Source: Utricularia gibba
Taxonomy: Eukaryota > Streptophyta > Magnoliopsida > Lamiales > Lentibulariaceae
NCBI GenBank assembly: GCA_002189035.1
Contig: NEEC01000496.1
Span: forward strand, 1-27,476
Length of the DNA stretch: 27,476 bases
Reading direction: 5' to 3'
The position numbers were made by a program, and so were the translations under genes. Positions 13,742 to 23,260 of the stretch are shown in pieces. The notes under the pieces are model-generated. The model worked only from the letters and a program-made list of their open reading frames with translations. It made no database searches and was not told the origin of the DNA. Every line of letters begins with the position of its first letter. The first letter of the stretch is position 1.

Positions 13742-13774
13742 CGCAAGCCAAACCTGACCTTTGTCCCGTTCTAG

Positions 13775-13838
13775 GTGCACCCCAAGACCGCCTCCTCAAG
13801 TATAAAGTAAGTTGTTGAAAAAATCATGTGGGGTGCAC
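13775..13838. repeat. 10-bp perfect inverted repeat with 44-bp spacer (p165-174 / p219-228)
   Basis: The left arm GTGCACCCCA and right arm TGGGGTGCAC are exact reverse complements, and each contains the GTGCAC palindrome. The spacer holds the GC-rich ccgcctcct, TATAAA and the A-run. It is the longest perfect inverted repeat I found in the monomer and is present in most copies, although the C4 and G4 runs vary to C3 or G3. The right arm is wholly or largely missing in copy 73 near 22568 and copy 75 near 23168, and the spacer is largely deleted in copy 42 near 12865. It could form a 10-bp stem or a paired protein site; neither is shown by sequence alone. Confidence 0.75.
13801..13812 (+). other. 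TATAAA followed by GTAAGT (p191-202), promoter- or splice-like strings
   Basis: TATAAA at p191-196 is directly followed by GTAAGT at p197-202, which matches the core of a eukaryotic 5' splice site, although the preceding bases are AAA rather than CAG or AAG. At least 16 copies carry T198C, giving GCAAGT. Strings this short arise by chance in AT-rich DNA, and no initiator, exon or ORF supports transcription. They are recorded because they recur roughly every 314 bp. Confidence 0.2.
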
Positions 13839-13846
13839 GTGATATC
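13836..13846. other. CACGTG palindrome fused to GATATC (p226-236)
   Basis: CACGTG (p226-231) shares its last G with GATATC (p231-236). CACGTG is the canonical E-box/G-box recognised by bHLH or bZIP factors in eukaryotes. It overlaps the right arm of the 10-bp inverted repeat and survives even in copies 73 and 75, which retain ACGTGATATC although the arm is lost. Being conserved across the array may reflect only array homogenisation, not selection for binding. Confidence 0.3.
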
Positions 13847-13874
13847 GTAATTTAAACAAAGGCATCATTTTTTT

Positions 13875-13882
13875 AATCGATT
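13875..13882. other. AATCGATT palindrome (p265-272), variable site
   Basis: This 8-bp palindrome follows the T-run. It is broken by G269A (aatcaatt) in about ten copies, including those ending at 936, 8958, 9269, 10207, 15177, 19535, 20789 and 27301. It is shortened to aatcattt in about six, near 3390, 12338, 17618, 19801, 21680 and 26310. It is useful as a copy-typing marker. Confidence 0.4.
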
Positions 13883-13896
13883 TCCATCCGGTTGAC

Positions 13897-13904
13897 CTCA
13901 TGAG
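13897..13904. other. CTCATGAG palindrome in the most invariant block (p276-294)
   Basis: The block running from 'atccgg' through 'ttgacc' to CTCATGAG is unchanged in essentially every copy. The only break I found is one lost G near 5532. The adjacent positions p274, p296 and p302 are among the most variable of the monomer, so the contrast is sharp. The 8-bp palindrome itself was present at every junction examined, including the otherwise damaged ones near 7700 and 8322. Confidence 0.5.
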
Positions 13905-14192
13905 CCATACAGAATCGGGGTCAAGGACCAAGTTCCCAGCGAGACTGGCCGCCACAAAACGAGAAGCTGTTCCTTGAAAAACCATGTAGGCAGCCCCCAA
14001 AACTGAACGTTAATAAATACATCACTTTATTTTCCGAGCTACAACTAACTCTCGCGCAAGCCAAACCTGACCTTTGTCCCGTTCTAGGTGCACCCCAAGA
14101 CCGCCTCCTCAAGTATAAAGTAAGTTGTTGAAAAAATCATGTGGGGTGCACGTGATATCGTAATTTAAACAAAGGCATCATTTTTTTAATCG

Positions 14193-14200
14193 ATTTGCAT
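14193..14200 (-). other. Octamer-like ATTTGCAT (ATGCAAAT on the minus strand), copy 46
   Basis: ATTTGCAT at p270-277 is an exact match to the POU-factor octamer read on the minus strand. It occurs in 58 of the 88 junctions by my count. It is abolished by G274C (atttccat, 25 junctions) or by a one-base loss (atttcat, 5 junctions). The position shown is a representative intact example. An 8-mer can match by chance, and no linked promoter element was seen. Confidence 0.3.
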
Positions 14201-14862
14201 CCGGTTGACCTCATGAGCATACAGAATCGGGGTCAAGGACCAAGTTCCCAGCGAGACTGGCCGCCACAAAACGAGAAGCTGTTCCTTGAAAAACCATGTA
14301 GGCAGCCCCCAAAACTGAACGTTAATAAATACATCACTTTATTTTCCGAGCTACAACTAACTCTCGGCGCAAGCCAAACCTGACCTTTGTCCCGTTCTAG
14401 GTGCACCCAAGACCGCCTCCTCAAGTATAAAGTAAGTTGTTGAAAAAATCATGTGGGGTGCACGTGATATCGTAATTTAAACAAAGGCATCATTTTTTTT
14501 AATCGATTTCCATCCGGTTGACCTCATGAGCATACAGAATCGGGGTCAAGGACCAAGTTCCCAGCGAGACTGGCCGCCACAAAACGAGAAGCTGTTCCTT
14601 GAAAAACCATGTAGGCAGCCCCCAAAACTGAACGTTAATAAATACATCACTTTATTTGCCGAGCTACAACTAACTCTCGGCGCAAGCCAAACCTGACCTT
14701 TGTCCCGTTCTAGGTGCACCCAAGACCGCCTCCTCAAGTATAAAGTAAGTTGTTGAAAAAATCATGTGGGGTGCACGTGATATCGTAATTTAAACAAAGG
14801 CATCATTTTCTTTAATCGATTTCATCCGGTTGACCTCATGAGCCATACAGAATCGGGGTCAA

Positions 14863-15177
14863 GGACCAAGTTCCCAGCGAGACTGGCCGCCACAAAACGA
14901 GAAGCTGTTCCTTGAAAAACCATGTAGGCAGCCCCCAAAACTGAACGTTAATAAATACATCACTTTATTTGCCGAGCTACAACTAACTCTCGGCGCAAGC
15001 CAAACCTGACCTTTGTCCCGTTCTAGGTGCACCCCAAGACCGCCTCCTCAAGTATAAAGTAAGTTGTTGAAAAAATCATGTGGGGTGCACGTGATATCGT
15101 AATTTAAACAAAGGCATCATTTTTTTTAATCAATTTGCATCCGGTTGACCTCATGAGCAATACATAATCGGGGTCAA
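14863..15177 (+). repeat. Copy 49, representative of the A269/A296/T302 subfamily
   Basis: This copy ends with a T-run lacking the inserted C, aatcaatttg (G269A), gagcaatac (C296A) and acataatcgg (G302T), and also has T109G. C296A occurs at 15 junctions, all with G274, and 12 of them also show T302. Other members end at 936, 10207, 19535, 20789 and 27301. It is a second family, clearly distinct from the C198/G247 family. Confidence 0.75.
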
Positions 15178-16737
15178 GGACCAAGTTCCCAGCGAGACTG
15201 GCCGCCACAAAACGAGAAGCTGTTCCTTGAAAAACCATGTAGGCAGCCCCCAAAACTGAACGTTAATAAATACATCACTTTATTTTCCGAGCTACAACTA
15301 ACTCTCGGCGCAAGCCAAACCTGACCTTTGTCCCGTTCTAGGTGCACCCCAAGACCGCCTCCTCAAGTATAAAGTAAGTTGTTGAAAAAATCATGTGGGG
15401 TGCACGTGATATCGTAATTAAACAAAGGCATCATTTTTTTAATCGATTTGCATCCGGTTGACCTCATGAGCATACAGAATCGGGGTCAAGGACCAAGTTC
15501 CCAGCGAGACTGGCCGCCACAAAACGAGAAGCTGTTCCTTGAAAAACCATGTAGGCAGCCCCAAAACTGAACGTTAATAAATACATCACTTTATTTTCCG
15601 AGCTACAACTAACTCTCGCAAAGCCAAACCTGACCTTTGTCCCGTTCTAGGTGCACCCCAAGACCGCCTCCTCAAGTATAAAGTAAGTTGTTGAAAAAAT
15701 CATGTGGGGGCACGTGATATCGTAATTTAAACAAAGGCATCATTTTTTTTTAATCGATTTGCATCCGGTTGACCTCATGAGCAATACATAATCGGGGTCA
15801 AGGACCAAGTTCCCAGCGAGACTGGCCGCCACAAAACGAGAAGCTGTTCCTTGAAAAACCATGTAGGCAGCCCCCAAAACTGAACGTTAATAAATACATC
15901 ACTTTATTTCCGAGCTACAACTAACTCTCGGCGCAAGCCAAACCTGACCTTTGTCCCGTTCTAGGCACTCCCAAGACCGCCTCCTCAAGTATAAAGCAAG
16001 TTGTTGAAAAAATCATGTGGGGTGCACGTGATATCGTAATTTAAAGAAAGGCATCATTTTCTTTAATCGATTTCCATCCGGTTGACCTCATGAGCCATAC
16101 AGAATCGGGGTCAAGGACCAAGTTCCCAGCGAGACTGGCCGCCAAAACGAGAAGCTGTTCCTTGAAAAACCATGTAGGCAGCCCCCAAAAACTGAACGTT
16201 AATAAATACATCACTTTATTTCCGAGCTACAACTAACTCTCGGCGCAAGCCAAACCTGACCTTTGTCCCGTTCTAGGTGCACCCCAAGACCGCCTCCTCA
16301 AGTATAAAGTAAGTTGTTGAAAAAATCATGTGGGGTGCACGTGATATCGTAATTTAAACAAAGGCATCATTTTTTTTAATCGATTTGCATCCGGTTGACC
16401 TCATGAGCCATACAGAATCGGGGTCAAGGACCAAGTTCCCAGCGAGACTGGCCGCCACAAAACGAGAAGCTGTTCCTTGAAAAACCATGTAGGCAGCCCC
16501 AAAACTGAACGTTAATAAATACATCACTTTATTTTCCGAGCTACAACTAACTCTCGGCGCAAGCCAAACCTGACCTTTGTCCGTTCTAGGTGCACCCCAA
16601 GACCGCCTCCTCAATATAAAGTAAGTTGTTGAAAAAATCATGTGGGGTGCACGTGATATCGTAATTTAAACAAAGGCATCATTTTTTAATCGATTTGCAT
16701 CCGGTTGACCTCATGAGCCATACAGAATCGGGGTCAA

Positions 16738-17041
16738 GGACCAAGTTCCCAGCGAGACTGGCCGCCAAAACGAGAAGCTGTTCCTTGAAAAAGGCAGCCC
16801 CCAAAACTGAACGTTAATAAATACATCACTTTATTTCCGAGCTACAACTAACTCTCGGCGCAAGCCAAACCTGACCTTTGTCCCGTTCTAGGTGCACCCC
16901 AAGACCGCCTCCTCAAGTATAAAGTAAGTTGTTGAAAAAATCATGTGGGGTGCACGTGATATCGTAATTTAAACAAAGGCATCATTTTTTTTAATCGATT
17001 TCATCCGGTTGACCTCATGAGCCATACAGAATCGGGGTCAA
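16738..17041 (+). repeat. Copy 55, loss of the catgt segment in half A (304 bp)
   Basis: Near 16792 the text reads ccttgaaaaaggcagcc, so 'accatgt' (p58-63 region) is missing. gccgccacaaaacg is shortened to gccgccaaaacg, and TTTATTTTCC is shortened to TTTATTTCC. It is useful as a private marker for read-to-assembly checks. Confidence 0.75.
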
Positions 17042-20000
17042 GGACCAAGTTCCCAGCGAGACTGGCCGCCACAAAACGAGAAGCTGTTCCTTGAAAAACC
17101 ATGTAGGCAGCCCCCAAAAACTGAACGTTAATAAATACATCACTTTATTTGCCGAGCTACAACTAACTCTCGGCGCAAGCCAAACCTGACCTTTGTCCCG
17201 TTCTAGGTGCACCCCAAGACCGCCTCCTCAAGTATAAAGTAAGTTGTTGAAAAAATCATGTGGGGTGCACGTGATATCGTAATTTAAAGAAAGGCATCAT
17301 TTTCTTTAATCGATTTCCATCCGGTTGACCTCATGAGCCATACAGAATCGGGGGGACCAAGTTCCCAGCGAGACTGGCCGCCACAAAACGAGAAGCTGTT
17401 CCTTGAAAAACCATGTAGGCAGCCCCAAAACTGAACGTTAATAAATACATCACTTTATTTTCCGAGCTACAACTAACTCTCGGCGCAAGCCAAACCTGAC
17501 CTTTGTCCCGTTCTAGGTGCACCCAAGACCGCCTCCTCAAGTATAAAGTAAGTTGTTGAAAAAATCATGTGGGGTGCACGTGATATCGTAATTTAAAAAA
17601 GGCATCATTTTTTTAATCATTTGCATCCGGTTGACCTCATGAGCCATACATAATCGGGGTCAAGGACCAAGTTCCCAGCGAGACTGGCCGCCACAAAACG
17701 AGAAGCTGTTCCTTGAAAAACCATGTAGGCAGCCCCCAAAACTGAACGTTAATAAATACATCACTTTATTTTCCGAGCTACAACTAACTCTCGGCGCAAG
17801 CCAAACCTGACCTTTGTCCCGTTCTAGGTGCACCCCAAGACCGCCTCCTCAAGTATAAAGCAAGTTGTTGAAAAAATCATGTGGGGTGCACGTGATATCG
17901 TAATTTAAACAAAGGCATCATTTTTTTAATCGATTTCCATCCGGTTGACCTCATGAGCCATACAGAATCGGGGTCAAGGACCAAGTTCCCAGCGAGACTG
18001 GCCGCCACAAAACGAGAAGCTGTTCCTTGAAAAACCATGTAGGCAGCCCCCAAAACTGAACGTTAATAAATACATCACTTTATTTTCCGAGCTACAACTA
18101 ACTCTCGGCGCAAGCCAAACCTGACCTTTGTCCCGTTCTAGGTGCACCCCAAGACCGCCTCCTCAAGTATAAAGTAAGTTGTTGAAAAAATCATGTGGGG
18201 TGCACGTGATATCGTAATTTAAAGAAAGGCATCATTTTTTTAATCGATTTCCATCCGGTTGACCTCATGAGCCATACAGAATCGGGGTCAAGGACCAAGT
18301 TCCCAGCGAGACTGGCCGCCACAAAACGAGAAGCTGTTCCTTGAAAAACCATGTAGGCAGCCCCCAAAACTGAACGTTAATAAATACATCACTTTATTTT
18401 CCGAGCTACAACTAACTCTCGGCGCAAGCCAAACCTGACCTTTGTCCCGTTCTAGGTGCACCCCAAGACCGCCTCCTCAAGTATAAAGTAAGTTGTTGAA
18501 AAAATCATGTGGGGTGCACGTGATATCGTAATTTAAACAAAGGCATCATAATCGATTTGCATCCGGTTGACCTCATGAGCATACAGAATCGGGGTCAAGG
18601 ACCAAGTTCCCAGCGAGACTGGCCGCCACAAAACGAGAAGCTGTTCCTTGAAAAACCATGTAGGCAGCCCCCAAAACTGAACGTTAATAAATACATCACT
18701 TTATTTTCCGAGCTACAACTAACTCTCGCGCAAGCCAAACCTGACCTTTGTCCCGTTCTAGGTGCACCCCAAGACCGCCTCCTCAAGTATAAAGTAAGTT
18801 GTTGAAAAAATCATGTGGGGTGCACGTGATATCGTAATTTAAACAAAGGCATCATTTTTTAATCGATTTCCATCCGGTTGACCTCATGAGCCATACAGAA
18901 TCGGGGTCAGGACCAAGTTCCCAGCGAGACTGGCCGCCACAAAACGAGAAGCTGTTCCTTGAAAAACCATGTAGGCAGCCCCAAAAACTGAACGTTAATA
19001 AATACATCACTTTATTTTCCGAGCTACAACTAACTCTCGGCGCAAGCCAAACCTGACCTTTGTCCCGTTCTAGGTGCACCCCAAGACCGCCTCCTCAAGT
19101 ATAAAGTAAGTTGTTGAAAAAATCATGTGGGGTGCACGTGATATCGTAATTTAAACAAAGGCATCATTTTTTTAATCGATTTGCATCCGGTTGACCTCAT
19201 GAGCATACAGAATCGGGGTCAAGGACCAAGTTCCCAGCGAGACTGGCCGCCACAAAACGAGAAGCTGTTCCTTGAAAAACCATGTAGGCAGCCCCCAAAA
19301 CTGAACGTTAATAAATACATCACTTTATTTTCCGAGCTACAACTAACTCTCGGCGCAAGCCAAACCTGACCTTTGTCCCGTTCTAGGTGCACCCAAGACC
19401 GCCTCCTCAAGTATAAAGTAAGTTGTTGAAAAAATCATGTGGGGTGCACGTGATATCGTAATTTAAACAAAGGCATCATTTTTTTTAATCAATTTGCATC
19501 CGGTTGACCTCATGAGCAATACATAATCGGGTCAAGGACCAAGTTCCCAGCGAGACTGGCCGCCACAAAACGAGAAGCTGTTCCTTGAAAAACCATGTAG
19601 GCAGCCCCCAAAACTGAACGTTAATAAATACATCACTTTATTTTCCGAGCTACAACTAACTCTCGGCGCAAGCCAAACCTGACCTTTGTCCCGTTCTAGG
19701 TGCACCCCAAGACCCCTCCTCAAGTATAAAGTAAGTTGTTGAAAAAATCATGTGGGGTGCACGTGATATCGTAATTTAAACAAAGGCATCATTTTTTTAA
19801 TCATTTGCATCCGGTTGACCTCATGAGCATACAGAATCGGGGTCAAGGACCAAGTTCCCAGCGAGACTGGCCGCCACAAAACGAGAAGCTGTTCCTTGAA
19901 AAACCATGTAGGCAGCCCCCAAAAACTGAACGTTAATAAATACATCACTTTATTTTCCGAGCTACAACTAACTCTCGGCGCAAGCCAAACCTGACCTTTG

Positions 20001-22349
20001 TCCCGTTCTAGGTGCACCCCAAGACCGCCTCCTCAAGTATAAAGCAAGTTGTTGAAAAAATCATGTGGGTGCACGTGATATCGTAATTTAAACAAAGGCA
20101 TCATTTTTTTAATCGATTTGCATCCGGTTGACCTCATGAGCCATACAGAATCGGGGTCAAGGACCAAGTTCCCAGCGAGACTGGCCGCCACAAAACGAGA
20201 AGCTGTTCCTTGAAAAACCATGTAGGCAGCCCCCAAAAACTGAACGTTAATAAATACATCACTTTATTTCCGAGCTACAACTAACTCTCGGCGCAAGCCA
20301 AACCTGACCTTTGTCCCGTTCTAGGTGCACCCCAAGACCGCCTCCTCAAGTATAAAGCAAGTTGTTGAAAAAATCATGTGGGGTGCACGTGATATCGTAA
20401 TTTAAACAAAGGCATCATTTTCTTTAATCGATTTCATCCGGTTGACCTCATGAGCCATACAGAATCGGGGTCAAGGACCAAGTTCCCAGCGAGACTGGCC
20501 GCCACAAAACGAGAAGCTGTTCCTTGAAAAACCATGTAGGCAGCCCCAAAAACTGAACGTTAATAAATACATCACTTTATTTTCCGAGCTACAACTAACT
20601 CTCGGCGCAAGCCAAACCTGACCTTTGTCCCGTTCTAGGTGCACCCCAAGACCGCCTCCTCAAGTATAAAGTAAGTTGTTGAAAAAATCATGTGGGGTGC
20701 ACGTGATATCGTAATTTAAACAAAGGCATCATTTTTTTTAATCAATTTGCATCCGGTTGACCTCATGAGCAATACATAATCGGGGTCAAGGACCAAGTTC
20801 CCAGCGAGACTGGCCGCACAAAACGAGAAGCTGTTCCTTGAAAAACCATGTAGGCAGCCCCCAAAACTGAACGTTAATAAATACATCACTTTATTTTCCG
20901 AGCTACAACTAACTCTCGGCGCAAGCCAAACCTGACCTTTGTCCCGTTCTAGGTGCACCCCAAGACCGCCTCCTCAAGTATAAAGTAAGTTGTTGAAAAA
21001 ATCATGTGGGGTGCACGTGATATCGTAATTTAAACAAAGGCATCATTTTTTTAATCGATTTGCATCCGGTTGACCTCATGAGCAATACATAATCGGGTCA
21101 AGGACCAAGTTCCCAGCGAGACTGGCCGCCACAAAACGAGAAGCTGTTCCTTGAAAAACCATGTAGGCAGCCCCCAAAACTGAACGTTAATAAATACATC
21201 ACTTTATTTGCCGAGCTACAACTAACTCTCGGCGCAAGCCAAACCTGACCTTTGTCCCGTTCCAGGTGCACCCCAAGACCGCCTCCTCAAGTATAAAGTA
21301 AGTTGTTGAAAAAATCATGTGGGGTGCACGTGATATCGTAATTTAAACAAAGGCATCATTTTTTTAATCGATTTGCATCCGGTTGACCTCATGAGCCATA
21401 CAGAATCGGGGTCAAGGACCAAGTTCCCAGCGAGACTGGCCGCCACAAAACGAGAAGCTGTTCCTTGAAAAACCATGTAGGCAGCCCCCAAAACTGAACG
21501 TTAATAAATACATCACTTTATTTGCCGAGCTACAACTAACTCTCGGCGCAAGCCAAACCTGACCTTTGTCCCGTTCTAGGTGCACCCCAAGACCGCCTCC
21601 TCAAGTATAAAGTAAGTTGTTGAAAAATCATGTGGGGTGCACGTGATATCGTAATTTAAACAAGGCATCATTTTTTTTAATCATTTGCATCCGGTTGACC
21701 TCATGAGCATACATAATCGGGGTCAAGGACCAAGTTCCCAGCGAGACTGGCCGCCACAAAACGAGAAGCTGTTCCTTGAAAAACCATGTAGGCAGCCCCC
21801 AAAACTGAACGTTAATAAATACATCACTTTATTTTCCGAGCTACAACTAACTCTCGGCGCAAGCCAAACCTGACCTTTGTCCCGTTCTAGGTGCACCCCA
21901 AGACCGCCTCCTCAAGTATAAAGTAAGTTGTTGAAAAAATCATGTGGGGTGCACGTGATATCGTAATTTAAACAAAGGCATCATTTTTTTAATCGATTTC
22001 ATCCGGTTGACCTCATGAGCCATACAGAATCGGGGTCAAGGACCAAGTTCCCAGCGAGACTGGCCGCCACAAAACGAGAAGCTGTTCCTTGAAAAACCAT
22101 GTAGGCAGCCCCCAAAACTGAACGTTAATAAATACATCACTTTATTTGCCGAGCTACAACTAACTCTCGGCAAGCCAAACCTGACCTTTGTCCCGTTCTA
22201 GGTGCACCCCAAGACCGCCTCCTCAAGTATAAAGTAAGTTGTTGAAAAAATCATGTGGGGTGCACGTGATATCGTAATTTAAACAAAGGCATCATTTTTT
22301 AATCGATTTGCATCCGGTTGACCTCATGAGCATACAGAATCGGGGTCAA

Positions 22350-22655
22350 GGACCAAGTTCCCAGCGAGACTGGCCGCCACAAAACGAGAAGCTGTTCCTT
22401 GAAAAACCATGTAGGCAGCCCCCAAAAACTGAACGTTAATAAATACATCACTTTATTTTCCGAGCTACAACTAACTCTCGGCGCAAGCCAAACCTGACCT
22501 TTGTCCCGTTCTAGGTGCACCCCAAGACCGCCTCCTCAAGTATAAAGTAAGTTGTTGAAAAAATCATGACGTGATATCGTAATTTAAACAAAGCATCATT
22601 TTTTTTAATCGATTTGCATCCGGTTGACCTCATGAGCAATACATAATCGGGTCAA
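22350..22655 (+). repeat. Copy 73, loss of the right inverted-repeat arm (306 bp)
   Basis: Near 22562-22574 'atcatgacgtgat' replaces the usual sequence, removing the eight bases 'tggggtgc' and so destroying the right arm of the 10-bp inverted repeat. The left arm gtgcacccca is intact. Confidence 0.75.
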
Positions 22656-22966
22656 GGACCAAGTTCCCAGCGAGACTGGCCGCCACAAAACGAGAAGCTG
22701 TTCCTTGAAAAACCATGTAGGCAGCCCCAAAACTGAACGTTAATAAATACATCACTTTATTTTCCGAGCTACAACTAACTCTCGGCGCAAGCCAAACCTG
22801 ACCTTTGTCCCGTTCTAGGTGCACCCCAAGACCGCCTCCTCAAGTATAAAGTAAGTTGTTGAAAAATCATGTGGGGTGCACGTGATATCGTAATTTAAAC
22901 AAGGCATCATTTTTTTTAATCGATTTGCATCCGGTTGACCTCATGAGCATACATAATCGGGGTCAA

Positions 22967-23260
22967 GGACCAAGTTCCCAGCGAGACTGGCCGCCACAAA
23001 ACGAGAAGCTGAAAACCATGTAGGCAGCCCCCAAAAACTGAACGTTAATAAATACATCACTTTATTTGCCGAGCTACAACTAACTCTCGGCGCAAGCCAA
23101 ACCTGACCTTTGTCCCGTTCCAGGTGCACCCCAAGACCGCCTCCTCAAGTATAAAGCAAGTTGTTGAAAAAAACGTGATATCGTAATTTAAACAAAGGCA
23201 TCATTTTTTTAATCGATTTGCATCCGGTTGACCTCATGAGCCATACAGAATCGGGGTCAA
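22967..23260 (+). repeat. Copy 75, two deletions including the right inverted-repeat arm (294 bp)
   Basis: Near 23008 'gaagctgaaaacc' lacks the 'ttccttga' segment. Near 23163-23175 the A-run passes straight to acgtgat, removing tcatgtggggtgc and with it the right arm. It also carries T109G, T162C (gttccagg) and T198C. The loss lies two monomers after the similar loss in copy 73. Confidence 0.8.

Larger units (their letters stand above)
13611..13767 (+). repeat. Half A of the monomer, ~157-bp diverged subunit
   Basis: This half aligns in order with half B. Matching landmarks are p8-21 with p165-178 (9 of 14 identical, offset 157), 'cgcc' at p26 with p179 (offset 153), the block agctgtt..tgaaaaa..catgt at p41-63 with agttgtt..gaaaaaa..catgt at p200-219 (offset 159 falling to 156), 'catca' at p96 with p253 (offset 157), and 'agcca' at p136 with p293 (offset 157). 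Half A is marked by two adjacent small inverted repeats and by the GC-rich cggcgc tract at p129-134, where many copies lose bases. The common origin of the halves is inferred; no alignment score was computed. Confidence 0.65.
13611..13924 (+). repeat. Reference monomer (copy 45, 314 bp, no indels relative to the modal sequence)
   Basis: This copy shows the modal base at nearly every position and is used for the p-numbering in this annotation (p = coordinate minus 13610). It differs from the commonest form only at p274, where it has C instead of the majority G. By hand it contains 80 C and 62 G (45% GC) and 14 CpG. Copies with TTTTCTTT in place of the seven-T run, or with five As instead of four at p76, are 315 bp. 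Copies 44-50 (13297-15489) form the most uniform stretch, with spacings of 312-315, and are a good place to derive a consensus. Confidence 0.9.
13768..13924 (+). repeat. Half B of the monomer, ~157-bp diverged subunit
   Basis: This is the counterpart of half A at an offset of about 157. It holds the 10-bp inverted repeat, the TATAAA and GTAAGT strings, an A-run at p208-213 that matches the half A A-run at p53-57 (offset about 156), CACGTG joined to GATATC, the T-run p258-264, and CTCATGAG. Most of the recurrent two-state variants fall here: T198C, C247G, the C inserted in the T-run, G269A, G274C, C296A or its loss, and G302T. Half B therefore carries most of the subfamily signal. Confidence 0.65.

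Noticed and set aside
13891-13901. Pol III B-box-like string ggttgacctca as a sign of a tRNA-derived SINE
   Set aside because: Only about 6 of the 9 defined positions match the B-box consensus and no A-box at a proper distance was found. Head-to-tail tandem structure also does not fit dispersed SINE insertion.
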